A DNA stretch of 64,000 nucleotides, taken from contig JBAMJV010007737.1 in NCBI GenBank assembly GCA_037951105.1, forward strand, positions 1 through 64,000, given 5' to 3'. This document shows, piece after piece, positions 36,210 to 49,052 of the stretch (positions are counted from its first letter, which is position 1; each line of letters begins with the position of its first letter). The notes beneath the pieces are model-generated. The model did not search any database and was not told the DNA's origin. It saw only the letters and a list, made by a program, of their open reading frames with translations. The position numbers were made by a program, and so were the translations under genes. This stretch comes from Echinarachnius parma (lineage: Eukaryota; Echinodermata; Echinoidea; Clypeasteroida; Echinarachniidae).

Positions 36210-37079
36210 GATCTAGAGTTTATTTCTAAAAGCAATATGGCAATCCGTATAAATCTTCCAAAAGATACATTGTATTATTATTCAATGTGTGTTGCTTTAA
36301 AATTGGCCACTATGTGATTTCAGGTTTATAACAAATTGTGTATAGATTTTTTATTTTTTCATTATGTATGAATTTACTTATTTATTTGTTAAATTCATTA
36401 TTTGTATTTATTTATATTTTTTATTTTGTTTATTTTGTATTTTTTTATTTTTCGTTTTTGTTTTGTTTCGTATTTTGTGAGTAAACCGACGGAACATCGA
36501 GCCCATGTCCTCCTGTAGTGCGCAACTCATACATTCTACCTACACACCACGATGCTTGTTATTGTTGGTGGAGCGACGTGCCAAAAAGAACAAACATCAC
36601 GACATACCACATCAGGCATTGTCGTAGCGTTATCAGACATATTGGGAGGGACGCGTGAATGTTTTTTTTTTGGTGGGGGAGGGCGGGAGGGGCACACATT
36701 ATGATTTTTGTTTGCTTATTTAACACATATTTTACCTTAGTGTTTTCTATAATTTGAGCCAAATTTTTAAAAACAAATTATTTTCTGGCATCAAAAGATA
36801 AAAGTCCTTTTTTCGGGAAGGATTTATCGGGCAAAAAACCCCAGCCCCTTGAAAAAAATGTGCTCCTACGCAAATTCCCGAAATACATTGTGCAATGTTT
36901 TACCATAGAATAACGCCTTAATTAAGGTGTGTGCACTCACAACCAATATAATCAATAATAAAAGTCCATGACGTTATTTGTTTTTTTTGTTCTTGAGCAG
37001 CTGTCGCCAGCGGTAAAGGACAACGTAATGAGGATTGACGTATCCTGCGGCACGTGTTGTTGTTTGTTCCCACGCTTAA
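36210..37079. other. No gene seen
   Basis: T-rich low-complexity stretch (about 36340-36480), then AT-rich sequence without domains. Confidence 0.45.
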
Positions 37080-37635
37080 AGGGATAGTTCAGTTTTGGTA
37101 TAGAGGGCGCAACACAAAATACTTTTTGTGTGAGATAATGTGAAAATGAGTGTCAGATTTGAATGGGCTTACAATTTGAATGACAAAATAATCTTTATTT
37201 TTTATTAAAATCGGTTTTAAAATGGCTGAAATTTTCATAACCATAACCATTTGTAATAAATGTGGGGCCCCACAATTATTCGATAATTTTGAACCAGCCG
37301 TTCAAATTTGGTTTTAATTGCTTTCTCTTATCAAACATTTAGGAAACAGGTTTTTAAATAGTTGTTGATTATATCTCTATCTAATCATTTTTTTTACCAA
37401 AACATCACATGCACAATATTTTTGTTAAGTGGTTCAAACCAGTGATTTTTTAGAGAGCGCCCTCTTGAGTTTTAACGGCTGCAAAGAGGCTTTGTATTTA
37501 GTTAATTATAATGTTGTATTACTTTCGAGTATGGTGGAGGTATAACTAATAGTTTATAATGTAAAGGTGCATGTTTTTGTTACTAAAATTCAGTTTGACC
37601 AAAACTGTACTCACTTTACCAAAACTCAACTATCC
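37080..37635. repeat. TTAA MITE family A, copy 4
   Basis: TTAA at 37076-37079, then agggatagttcagttttgg. Right end ccaaaactcaactatccct; the right TTAA is mutated to TTGA. Palindrome tgtggggccccaca present. Confidence 0.88.
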
Positions 37636-38458
37636 CTTGAATGTGGTGTTTATTGTACGCAGCCAACAAACTGCATTATGTTTAATAACTTTCTATTTCA
37701 AGTCTCGCCTTTTGAAATAATGTATTTAACAGCATGGCTCATATCAAATGAAGGCCCGTAGGCCAACGTGAAATCAAATCTTAAGATCAATTCTTTTTTG
37801 TTACGTCTTAGAACAGTATTATTGTACGAAGCGGACAACATAAATAATGCATACAAATCATAAACAAAACGAACACATTAGACTTGTTTTGGCAATGTGA
37901 GGAAATAAGTATAAAATTACAGTCTTATGTAAACAAATTTAAAAAATATGTTTTAGATTGGAGCCCATTCATATACAGGAAAGTGAATTGTACATGTGAG
38001 GGGTCAAGGATGTTACATTATCCGCTTAATTATTTATCGATTACAATTTAATTTACAATTTCGGTGTGAAATCAAACCTCTGTACAATAAATAGACTTCT
38101 CCTAGCCCAGCATCTTAGCCAACAAAAAAGCATTTATGTAGATTGGTTATAATCTTGTACTTGGTTATTTGCTATTTTGTCGGTGTAATGTTGCGCAACC
38201 GGAATGAACATTTTCATAAACATAAATAACGCAGTATAATGTTTTTTGGAAAGGGAAATTCAAAGTATTCAAGGTAGAAATTATGTTCAAATAAGGCGAT
38301 TATTTGGGGTATAACAAACCACTCATGGCGCTGATTCGGAATATAAACATTTTTTATAATATATGGCTTGGAAGCCATTTGTAAAGTGTGAAAAATTGTA
38401 GTCTTTTTCATTAAACTTAGATTTAAGACTTCGGTCGGAAAAGGACACCTCTGCATTT
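37636..38458. other. No gene seen
   Basis: AT-rich spacer between two MITE copies. Short frames only. Confidence 0.4.
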
Positions 38459-38462
38459 TTAA

Positions 38463-38924
38463 GGGATAGTAACAATCTGGTAAAACTGAACTTTGGTTTA
38501 TTACAAAAATGTACGTTATCACTAAAAGCTAATATTTGTTATTCAACCATACGTGCATAGAGAAAATATATTAATGTCAATGTTAGAGGGCTTTTTCCAA
38601 TCAAATAACATTCGTTAACACACGAGGGCGCCATTCAGGCACCTGAAAGATAATACCGTTTTTTAGAACAAAATATGAACGTGATTTTTGTTTTGAATAA
38701 TGAAAAAGCCATTTTGGTATATTTTGTCAAACAAATGTGGGCCCTGAAATTCATTCTAATTGGATATGTGTTTTAATATTTTAGCTGTTCTGAACCGACT
38801 TTGATCAAACAAAGTTTGTCTGCCTTTCGATTTGTGTGATTTTCACATGTTACACTTAGCTTTTCATTACCTCACAACAAAATATTTCAGGAAGCGCCCT
38901 ATACACCAAAACTGTACTATCCCT
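38463..38924. repeat. TTAA MITE family A, copy 5 (diverged)
   Basis: Left end gggatagtaacaatctgg, right end ccaaaactgtactatccct before TTAA. The core is diverged (tgggccctga in place of the palindrome). Confidence 0.7.
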
Positions 38925-39515
38925 TTAAAATCAAGCACGTTGGCCAAGAAACATTCATGCGGATTGATTAAGAATAATTTATCATGGATAATTGGCAATC
39001 AAGGGGTGGCAAAAGTGCAAATCGTTTTTCGCATAATACATACACACCTACCGCCCCCAATGACATCATGCCAACGGATTGTTATTGCCATGACAGAACT
39101 GTTTGAATGATTACATGTCAACCGAAACGTAATGTATTCACTTTATGTTATTCAGAGCGAAATTTAAATTTACTTTTGATGGTCTATTGTAATCACGAAC
39201 AATGGAGTGAGGTACCACCTGGTTCGATTTCAATGCTACGTAAATATGATCTTGAATTGACTCACTCAATAATAAAGCCATCCCCGACATACTGGCGCCT
39301 ATCGCACAATGCTCTATTCAAGCATTGTTATCGTTTCGACAATCGCTTCATACGTTTTCCAAAGATCAAAACCAGGTATACTCCCATAATGTTTCGGCTG
39401 AACAGGCACTATATCAATAAATGATATTACTAGATAAGTCGACCATTTGAAGGGAATTGTATGACAATGAAAGAACACGGTGGATGGCAATTATGTCTTA
39501 ATTTGTTTATCGACA
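38925..39515. other. No gene seen
   Basis: Frames at 38832-39110 and 39107-39424 have no recognisable domain. The second partly resembles the repeat at 39956 around its tggcgcctat word. Confidence 0.4.
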
Positions 39516-39517
39516 TG

Positions 39518-39588
<71 letters not shown>

Positions 39589-39615
39589 ATATGTATATAT
39601 ATATATATATATAAT
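39516..39615. repeat. (ATCT)n and (AT)n microsatellite
   Basis: About 18 ATCT units followed by a TA run. Confidence 0.95.
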
Positions 39616-39724
39616 GCAAGGAATAATCATAAATGATTGAGAAGGAAGAATAATAGGCGTAGCTTAATAAGCATTGTGCCTCCCTTTAATCCTCCAAATG
39701 AAAAAAGGCACTGGTCGAAAAATT

Positions 39725-39796
39725 GGTCTCCGCCAGGACTCGAACCCGGGTCTCCAGCTTGGAACGCTGACGCCTTAACCACTAGGCCACGGGGAC
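39725..39796 (-). tRNA. tRNA-Gly(UCC)-like sequence, possibly a SINE head
   Basis: A full cloverleaf can be drawn: anticodon arm TCAGC-GTTCCAA-GCTGG with anticodon TCC, T arm CCGGG-TTCGAGT-CCTGG, and A box tggcctagtgg. The acceptor stem has one mismatch (position 4-69) and loop position 32 is G, both unusual. This fits a SINE head or pseudogene better than a housekeeping tRNA. Confidence 0.45.
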
Positions 39797-39955
39797 CGTG
39801 TGATTGAAGACAGATCCAAATTCAGGTCATTGGCAAGCCAATCTCTCGGCCCTTTGTACTCAATTAATTCATGGGGAAGGAGTTACGAACAATTCAAGCC
39901 GCCTGTACTTCAGCTGGATCACAAAGGAGTGATTCAAGTATTAGTTAGTTCTAAC

Positions 39956-40297
39956 CCCTGAACACAAAGCACTACATGACTAGTAAACAGTTATTCAACA
40001 GGCGATTGAAAACTTGCTACTGGCTTATTATTATTTAAAGGTACTGTGTGTCAGGTATCAGTTTTATTCAAAAATATAATATGTTGATGTTCATGATCAA
40101 TTGCATTCCAAAGAACGATTGTGTAAGATTTATAGAAGATACTCATCTTTTCATCTATCGTTATTATACCAGTCATGCTGGCGCCTATCAAAGTAAGCTC
40201 TATTCCGAATCTACTGAACTGTTCTTGGACAATCAACTAAATGTATGTATTCTGATTAAAACGAAAGAAAAGCGAAGTAGTATGCTAATTGATTGTG
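39956..40297 (+). repeat. Direct repeat flanking the Tx1 LINE, left copy
   Basis: About 342 bp nearly identical to 47428-47772, from cctgaacacaaagcactaca to tagtatgctaattgattgt. The copies diverge sharply outside these limits. No coding domain. Confidence 0.9.
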
Positions 40298-41344
40298 TTT
40301 CAGACGGAAAACTACTGAGTCTGCCAAACATTTACATAGTTCTCCTTTTCAATACGTAAAGAACACTGAAAAGCTTAAAGCCAAATAAAAGTTTTGGGAA
40401 AGATACCGAAAACATCTATATCGGCCAAACTTATTGATCAATATTTTTGAATAAGTATTACAAAATGGTTTGTGTGGTAAAATCCGAACCTAAGCATCGT
40501 TAAATGCAGAAATATCAGAAGAAATAATCAATGGCCGCCCGTGAAATGTTTGAATCCACCGCCCGTTCGCACCTGTCCGCGCCGCTAATGCTGGGCTGGG
40601 GATATCGACAAACCCACATACTGGATACCACATTTGTTTATCCAATATTAGTAAAATTATATTCTTGCACATGGTTGGTAATACGAGCGTACATTTCATT
40701 GTTTGTGTGTGGGGCGTTTCCCACTAATGTCATTTAGCTTTAAAAATAACTTGTCCCTGTTTCGTCCCATTTTTTTTTTCTCACTGCGGTTATTCTAACT
40801 TCGGTATTTTGGTCCATAGTCATACATCTAATCTTTGGGATCTTTGTAATTTGTAGGAAAACCGGAGAAAAAAAATGTTTGGCTCCAGTTTAATTTTGCC
40901 AAGTCACCTCATAACTCTTCCAAATAAAAGAAAACATGCTTTTATGCGAGACAATAGACTATTTCCAACAATAGATGTTTTTCATATATTGGTATCAATT
41001 ATTTGCCAGGTAGCTATTGTCACCAGAGTCGTCGACCGTCGATGTATAGGGTAAACGAACTTCAACATTTCTTTCATGATAATGCTTTTTGTGAGGTACT
41101 GATAAACTGCAGGTAACGCAAAGTTGTCAATTATAAAAAAATAAATATACAAACATTAAGTAAAGTCTCCGTCGCCCACGCCGTTTCAAGGTGTAATAAT
41201 GGAGGTATTGTGTTTTTCTGGTTCCCATAATTATTGTGGCAAAAAATACGAAATCATCAACCCCAATTTAAAACCAAATGACAGTTTGGGGAAAATTACT
41301 TTATGGCCAAACTAATTGATTAGTATTGTTGAAATACTATTTTT
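40298..41344. other. No gene seen
   Basis: Overlapping short frames at 40490-40737 on both strands have no recognised domain. Confidence 0.4.
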
Positions 41345-41450
41345 GTGTTGAAATAGTGTTTAGATAGAGAGATAAATAACAACTATTTAAAAACATCTTT
41401 TGTAAAAAGAAATTCATCACGGCTGGTTAAAAATTATCGAATAATCACCG
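41345..41450. repeat. TTAA MITE family A fragment
   Basis: Contains the tagatagagagataaataac and cggctggttaaaaattatcg blocks, inverted relative to the copy at 46702. Truncated at both ends. Confidence 0.65.
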
Positions 41451-41971
41451 GGACGAGACCTATTTATGATTTTTTTATTTTTTTTTTCAAAGATATTTAT
41501 TTTCTCCATTGCTTTTTACAAACAATAACAACATAACAATAACAATCAATACAAAAATCAGTACATAAAATAATTTGCATGTTTACATAATTATATATAA
41601 TATGATTGTACATTCACATCTAAATAGTACAAATTGTTACTATTTACATCAAATAAAGCATGAAACATGCATGCATGAAGAAAGCATAAACATAAAAAAG
41701 GGGAAAATAGGAGAGAACAAAACATTCCCACCCCCCCCCCCTCCACCAAAAAAAAAAAAAAACACAAAAAAAAACACCTATACAAGCACTTACATACAAA
41801 CATACACACGCGTGCACAGACACCCACACACACATCCACAGAAAACATGCCTACATCTTGTGAGAATCTCGACCAATTATCAGCCATGTTTATTTCATTG
41901 CTTCTATTCGCCTTCCATATTTTGTTCTGCACGAAGCTATTTTAAATTGTCCCACTTTCTAAAATGATATG

Positions 41972-44900
41972 TTAGAGTACCTCGCGGTCTCTAGCTAATT
42001 TCTTCTCCTCCTTTCTATTTTCTAATAATCTTTTCTTAATCTCCAAAGGAGTTGGTGGTTTATTTTTATTTTTACTGTCTATAAATATCATATATTTTAT
42101 CAAAATTATTATATGATTTAATAACTGTTCCTTCCCTATGTTTAACTCAATTATCCCTACATGGATACCTTTCCAATTTATATTTTTAATCTCTACTAAA
42201 TTAAATAGAATCCCACACTCTTCCCAAATTGGTTTTACTTTCTCACAAAGACAAAATAAATGCTCGTAAGTTTCTTCATATTTACCACAAAGAGAACATA
42301 AATTACTATTAACCATTTTAAATGTATATAAATGTAATTTAGTATATATAATATTATAAAGTATTTTAAATTGAAATTCTCGAAGCTTACTATTCAAAGT
42401 GCATTTTCTAAGTTTTACGAATATTGATTGTATATCTTTCCCATTAATATTATAAATCTGCTCTAAATTTCGTTCTGCATATGATTTTTCTACTCTCTTA
42501 TTTAATAAAAATGCATATATAATTTTTGAAGTAATTTGATCTAACAAATATACCCTTTCAAAAATTAAAAAGTCCATATCTAATTCCCTATCTATATTTG
42601 AGTGAGTATTTTTATTTAAAAATTGTTTCCATGAAGGGGGAATGCCAAGAAAAATACGCTGTATTTTTGTGATTTCTAAAGTATTTAAACCCTTTCTTTG
42701 AAATTCCTCATTTGCTTTTATATTGCCTTCCTCATCGATAATATGATGCAACTTATAAACATTTTTTTTTAAATAGTTGTTCATCAAAAGGAACATGACC
42801 ATCAATATAAACAAATCTAATATTATAAATAATCTTATTCCTTTTAGATGTATCTTTTTTTAACAAAAACGTTTTCGTGGCCATCCAAACGTCCAACATA
42901 TCTCTATAAAATGCCGGTAATACTAATTCAGATATACCTATGATTGCATTATTATAAAATATCAAACTTCCTCCAGCATCTTTAGTTAAATAATTAAAAT
43001 ACTGTTTCCATCCCATTTTTGCATCCCCCGTTAAGAGTCGCTTTACCCACATAATCCTTTGCACTAAAATAAATAAATGAAAGTCTGTTAGTCTAAGTCC
43101 ACCTTTACAATAATCCAAGAACATAACATTTCGTTTAATTTTATCTTTTCCATTCCACAATAAGTCAAAAACCAATTTGTCCAAATCTTGAAATACCCAA
43201 TTCAGTACTGGTGTCAGCGCCGATACATAAATCAATTTTGACAAAATAAACGTTTTTTTCAATTGGATTTTCCCCATTAAAGTTAAATCTCTTTGTTTCC
43301 ACCAGGACAACAACTTTTTTATTCTACTCAAAATTTCCTTATAATTTGTCCTTTCCTGAACTTCAACATCCAAAGAAAAGTATATACCCAAAATCTTAAC
43401 TATTTGTACTATTTTACCAAATGGAAGAGTAATATTTTTATTTTGAGAAGGGCCTAATAATAATATAAAAGTTTATTTTTTATTAATTTTTAATCCAGAA
43501 TTTCTAGCAAAACTTTCAAACAGTTTTTCTACCCTTTTAAGTGAGTTTGAGTCCCGAATAAAGAGAGTCATATCGTCTGCATAAAGAATTTGTTTTACTT
43601 GTACATTATTAAAAGTAAATCCTTGAATTTCAGGGTCTTTATATATTGAACGAGCTAAAATTTCAATACAAAGTATAAACAAATATGGGGACAGGGGTCC
43701 CCCTGTCTAACACCTCTCTTAATATCAAAGTATCCAGTAGTTGCGCCCCCATTAAAAACACAACTTTGAGCATTATTATATATAGTCTCCACCCATCTAC
43801 AAAATGACGGTCCAAAACCAAATATAATCAAAACCCTCTGCAGAAAAGTATGTGAAACTGAATCAAAAGCCTTTTCAAAATCAATTATCATCATATATCC
43901 AGGTATTTTATTAACGGATGTATGATGAATTATATCATCTATCATTCTTATCGCTTCACCTATATTTCGACCTTTTAAATATCCCACCTGGTCTACAGAG
44001 ATTAATTCATTTAAAACTTTTTTAATCCTTATAGAAAGCACTTTAGTTAAAATGTTATAGTCAACATTCAATAAAGATATTGGTCTATAATTTTTTATAA
44101 ATAAGGGATATTTTCCTTCTTTATAAATCAAACTTATAACTGCCTGCTTTAGTGATGAGGAAAGTTCCTTCTTTTCAAAAGTTGAATTTACAGAATCTAC
44201 AACTAAATTTCCTATTAATGGCCAAAACAGTATATAAAATTCGACACTTAACCCATCATTACCCGGGGATTTATTAGATGCCATTTCTTTCATGGCTGCA
44301 ACACATTCTCCGTTTGTTATTTTTGCCTTCACATAACTCTGAATTTAATTTTGGCAAGTCCTGAAAAAAATCATCCACAAAATCAACTTCCCCTTCCGAT
44401 TGAGTATAAAGCTTACTATAAAATGTATATATTTCCTGCATAACATTTTTTTGATCAAAACTTATTTCTTCATCAATATAAAGTTTACCAATCAATGTTT
44501 TCTTTTTATTAGACTTCATTAATTGAGTAAAATACCCAGTGTCTCTTTCTCCACATTCATAGTGTGATGCTCTAGAACGAATTTTAATACCTTCATTTAT
44601 ATAATTATAACAATCCTGTAAGTCTTTTTTTTTCGTTCTAAGTCATCAACTTTTTCCTGGTCTATTCCATTCAACAATTCATTTTCCAACTTCAAAATAT
44701 CTTCTTCCAAATTGTAAATTCTTTGTTTTCGTTGTTTCGCCTTTTCTTTTGAATATTTTCTACTAACATTTCTAATTTTCATTTTCAAAAAATCCCATAA
44801 AACTCTTTTATCTTCTATTTCTATTCGAAATTCTTCTTTTAATTTAATAATTTCCTCTTTAATACAATTAATATATTCAGTATCTTGGCATAAACTGTTA

Positions 44901-45646
44901 TTTAATTTCCAATAGGATCCCTAAAACTTAGATGAATACATTAACTTATCGTAAAATTGAAATTGAATGGCTGAATGATCTGGAGCCGTAGAAGGTATTA
45001 TATCACACTTTAATACTACATGTTTACTAAACTGCTAAACTGTTTCTTCAATCCATTCCTTCCCCTTCAAATATCCAGCAACTCAAATCTATCTAAAAAT
45101 TGTTGAAATCAAATATTAAATCGAGACTGAACATTGTGTTTACTACTTCCAAAATAATCTAAATCTTTATTTTAAATAATATTAAAATATCCCCCAATAA
45201 TTATTGCATTATTTTCTTTATTAATTTCTTTTACTATTTTTTCAAAATTGACCAAAAAATCATTTTGTTTCTGATTCCCTTCCTCTTACTGGCAAATAAA
45301 TATTAGCCATTATCAATTTCATCCCCTGAATAATACATTCCATTATAACATATATACCATTATTATCTGAAATAACATTTAATATCTGAATATCTAATGT
45401 ATTATCTATTAAAATAAGCACCCCTTTACTATGGTTTGTCCCATGACTAAAATATGAACTCCCATTCTATGGCAATTTCCAAGTCTCCTCAACTTCAATT
45501 GTACTATATGTTTCTTGTAAAAAAACAATATCTACACCTTTATCTTTACACCACGTACACATGTTTTCCCTCTTTGACTTTTCTCGAATTCCTTTAACAT
45601 TCAAAGAAAGAAGATTACATTTAATACAAATATCTTTACCTTCCAT
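41972..45646 (-). pseudogene. LINE ORF2: AP endonuclease, reverse transcriptase, C-terminal Cys-His motif
   Basis: Endonuclease start (LLSLNVKGIREKSKREN and QETYS, about 45620-45500). RT blocks: NKSPGNDGLSVEFY, IKNYRPISLLNVDYNILTK, VGYLKGRNIGEA, FEKAFDSVSH, GVRQGDP (43655-44332) and the catalytic YADD in ILYADDMTLF (43473-43682). The distal RT (42753-43391) and a terminal CSLCGKYEETYEHLFCLC cluster (41972-42814) follow. Frame breaks occur between the pieces and the endonuclease contains stops, so it is inactive. Confidence 0.88.
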
Positions 45647-46019
45647 AACTACATATTAATATACATATATATATTCATGTATTATTTCCTCCATATATAA
45701 GCTTCTAACAAACGGGCTGGCATAAGCAGGTTCAAGAATGTATAAATGACTCCACAAATCAGCATACTGGTCGAGATCCCCAACTACGTAGGCAATGCAA
45801 TTAACACTCACACACAGCTGCACACACAACACACACAGTAACTTAACTAAAAAAAATTGTAAGATATATACACTAAACATTCTTCCTCTGTGAGGTCTCT
45901 ATGAGGTCTCCTCCTCCTCCTTACTATATAACACATATAAATTAAACGCATTCATAAACATTTTCTCATATATTGGCGCTGAAATATTCCACAAGTGGAG
46001 GGGGGGGGGGGAAATAAAA

Positions 46020-46575
46020 AATAAATAAATAAATAAAATAAAATAAAAAATAAAATTCAAATTATGTTCATTAAATTTTCAATTAAAAATGAACATTTAT
46101 CCTTCTATACAAAAATTAAATAGTATTTCATAATCTCGTTTTCTTCCATTTCTAAATAATTAAAATTTCAATTATGTTTCATTAAATTAAAATTCAAGAG
46201 TTAACATTTATCATTCTACAGAAAGATTCAATAAGTAGTATTTCAGAATCTTTTTTCTCTTTTATTACTAAAAAAAAAAAAAAAAATTAAAAAAAATTAA
46301 AATTAAAATTCAAATTATGTTTCATTAAATTTCTATTAAAAATGAACATTTATCCTTCTATACAAAAACAAAAAATAGGTATTTCATAATCTCGCTTTCT
46401 TCCATTTTAAATAATTCAAATTCAAATTATGTTTCATTCAATTTAAATTCAAGATTTAACATTTATCATTCTACAGAAAGATTCAATATGTGGTATTTCT
46501 GAATCTTTTTCTCTTCCATTACTAAAAAAAAAAAAAAAAAATTAAAAAAAATTCAAATTCAAATTCAAATTATGT
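46020..46575. repeat. Two tandem ~250-bp AT-rich units
   Basis: Words such as aaatgaacatttatccttct and acatttatcattctacagaa each occur twice, with A-homopolymer joints. They may be the LINE's 5' UTR monomers, as in L1 elements, or an adjacent repeat. Confidence 0.65.
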
Positions 46576-46701
46576 TTGACATAATGAGTAAATGATAATA
46601 TTCAGTGGCTAAACTCAAATTTGGGGGTCACCGAACCACTGACAATAGTATGTATTTTTTTAAAAGCTATGCATGGCAAAGGGATAGGGATTGATATTAA
46701 A

Positions 46702-46996
46702 GGGATAGTTGAGTTCTGGTATAGAGGGCGCTACACAAAAAAAAATAACTGTGAGATAATGAAAAAACTGTGTGTCAAATTCGAAAGAAAATTCAATTTT
46801 AATGACAGAATAAATTTTATTTAATAAGATTCGGTTCAGAAATGGCTAAAATATCCATAAACATAACCATTTGTTATAATTGTGGGGCCCCACAATTATT
46901 CGATAATTTTTAACCAGCCGTGATGAATTTCTTTTTACAAAAGATGTTTTTTAAATAGTTGTTCTTTATCTCTCTATCTAATCATTATTTCAACAC
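46702..46996. repeat. TTAA MITE family A, copy 6 (3' truncated)
   Basis: TTAA then agggatagttgagttctgg, palindrome tgtggggccccaca, stops at tcattatttcaacac. Confidence 0.8.
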
Positions 46997-48280
46997 AACA
47001 CTAGTGAAGTGTGTGTCTTTGCTTAGTTTGTATCCCCTTGTCACTCAAACACGGGTGTCCATCACCATGAAATTGCTTAGTTGCCGCTATTCTAAATTGT
47101 TAGCATTTCACATTTAATGTGCACTTTTTGATATTGAATTCGTTCTGTATTTATGTTGTATTATTTGTATTGTTGGCTGAACAAAAAACTATTCTGAATA
47201 TCACCATAGCTAACGAATCGTAATTAATATTACACATCTAAATGCTGCCAACACATCTAATCACATCCACCAAATCTAACCATAGCTACGAGATCTCACC
47301 ATACATTACGATAATTTTGATTTTATGTTATATGCATTGGATCTCTCTTTAAAAACAATCAAATTTAAGTATTCTGCTAGGGACAAATCTCGATGCTGTT
47401 TGAATTATATTCTCAGTCCTAACATTCCCCTGAACACAAAGCACTACATGACTAGTAAACAGATATTTAACAGGCGATTGAAAACTTGCTACTGGCTTAT
47501 TATTATTTAAAGGTACTGTGTGTCAGGTATCAGTTTTATTCAAAAATATAATATGTTGATGTTCATGGTCAATTGCATTCCAAACAACGATTGTGTAAGA
47601 TTTATAGAATATACTGACCTTTTCATCTATCATTATAATTATACCAGTCATGCTGGCGCCTATCAAAGTAAGCTCTATTCCGAATCTACTGAACTGTTCT
47701 TGGACAATCAACTAAATGTATGTATTCTGATCAAAACGAAAGAAAAGCGAAGTAGTATGCTAATTGATTGTTTGAATAAGGATGATATATTTGCAGTCGC
47801 CAAAATTACTTGCATCATTCGGAAAACCCAAGTGTTCTGTTCCGATCTAATTCTACATGTCCGTCATAGATAAGCGGTTTAGTCCCATAAATCACGCCCT
47901 ACCTCACTTTTGTTTAGAACTGTAAATTTGATCTGAAAAAGGCGGATATATGGTAGTAAAATATAATTACTCTTGTGGATATTCGCTAGATTGTATTAAC
48001 CCCATAGGATGGCGAGGAGATGATGAGACATAGCTGCTGAGAGGGTTAGACATTCTTAACGTAAAAGAGGGCTTTCCCCTACACCTTCTTTATGCCAATG
48101 TATGGGGGATATGGAGTAGATAATGTGCTCAAGATATATTGAAAACCCTCGACTTCAAACTTGACAGGGTCATATGTGAGCAACCAGCTCGAAATCCACA
48201 TAAAGTAGACAGATTTGAGTATTGACTTTTGCATATATATGACTTGAACGAGTGAAATCTAAGCTTTGACATTGTATATA
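46997..48280. other. No gene seen apart from the direct repeat
   Basis: Holds the right direct repeat (47428-47772). The rest is AT-rich. Confidence 0.4.
47428..47772 (+). repeat. Direct repeat flanking the Tx1 LINE, right copy
   Basis: Partner of 39956-40297. A three-base insertion (ttataatta for ttat) and a few substitutions separate them. Confidence 0.9.
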
Positions 48281-49052
48281 CACACTAAGAAAAATGGGTC
48301 ACTTTTGACCCCCTTTTTTCATCACTGGCAGCACCTTTATAGGTGCACATTTGCACCCTTATATTAACAAAACAAGTTGCACCTTCGGGTTAAAGGTGTA
48401 TCGTTGCATCTTTTGGGTGCACAGTAGCACCCTAACATGCCAATCTGACGACTGTGTGTTTAATGAAAAGTGCAACTTTTCACCCTTCCTACAGGTGCAA
48501 AGTTCCACCTCAAAATGAGCTGCCACCGTTGCAAATACATTTCACCTTTAAAATGTTTAACGTTGTGCCTTTTTTTCGAAGATGCAGAAAAGGGTGCAAA
48601 GAAGTGAAATGCAACCATTTTTCACTTAATTAATTTTTTCACTACAAATGTTGCTTGAATCTATGCTATGAATATTTGTCTCAGCGATCAGAAAAATAAA
48701 AAAGTAGTTTACATACACGCTAAGTAAACAAGGATGCAACTTTGCACCTATATTAGTGCATACCGTTGCCACACTGGGATCACCTTAAAAGGTGCAACTG
48801 TACACCTTCTGGCAAAGTGCTATAGCTGCACCAAATAATTTGAAGATTAAAATTTGCACCGTTAAGGTCCAATTTAGAACTCTAAATGTGCAGAGTTGCA
48901 CCTTTATGACGCAAAAAGGGTGCAAACAAGCAATCTGCATCTTTACACCTTCACCGAATGGTGGAATTATGCACCTTTTAGAGGAGCAACTATGAGTCAA
49001 GCGGTTGGCACCTTTTCAAAGGTGCAAAATTTACCCATTTTGTCTTAGTGTG
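48281..49052. mobile_element. Fold-back element rich in TGCACC/GGTGCA
   Basis: Inverted ends cacactaaga-aaaatgggt at 48281 and reversed at 49052, each next to a TA. The interior carries at least 15 ggtgca/tgcacc words in both orientations. No coding capacity. Pieces of a second copy lie at 51540-54020. Confidence 0.75.

Larger units (their letters stand above)
39516..39797 (-). mobile_element. tRNA-derived SINE with tetranucleotide tail
   Basis: Reading the - strand: a tRNA-Gly-like head (39796-39725), a ~110-bp body, then (AT)n and (ATAG)n at 39615-39516 as the tail. Head-body-simple-repeat order is the usual SINE layout. The alternative is a real tRNA gene next to a microsatellite. Confidence 0.6.
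41470..46600 (-). mobile_element. Tx1/L1-type LINE with poly(A) tail, degenerate
   Basis: On the - strand: a 5' region with two tandem AT-rich units (46020-46575), ORF2 from ATG 45646 to about 41972 (about 1225 codons, the usual size for this class), a 3' UTR, AATAAA near 41503 and an A-rich tail at 41489-41470. The tail and near-complete length suggest a fairly recent insertion, but the reading frame is broken. No ORF1 was identified, so the 5' limit is uncertain. Confidence 0.85.

Noticed and set aside
41591..41967. Frames of 113-130 codons on both strands
   Set aside because: They read through CA/GT-rich and homopolymer parts of the Tx1 LINE 3' UTR.
40048..47873. Similar 103- and 117-codon frames at 40048 and 47520 suggesting a gene pair
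   Set aside because: They lie in the nearly identical 342-bp direct repeats, diverge at once outside them, carry no domain, and have equally long antisense frames.
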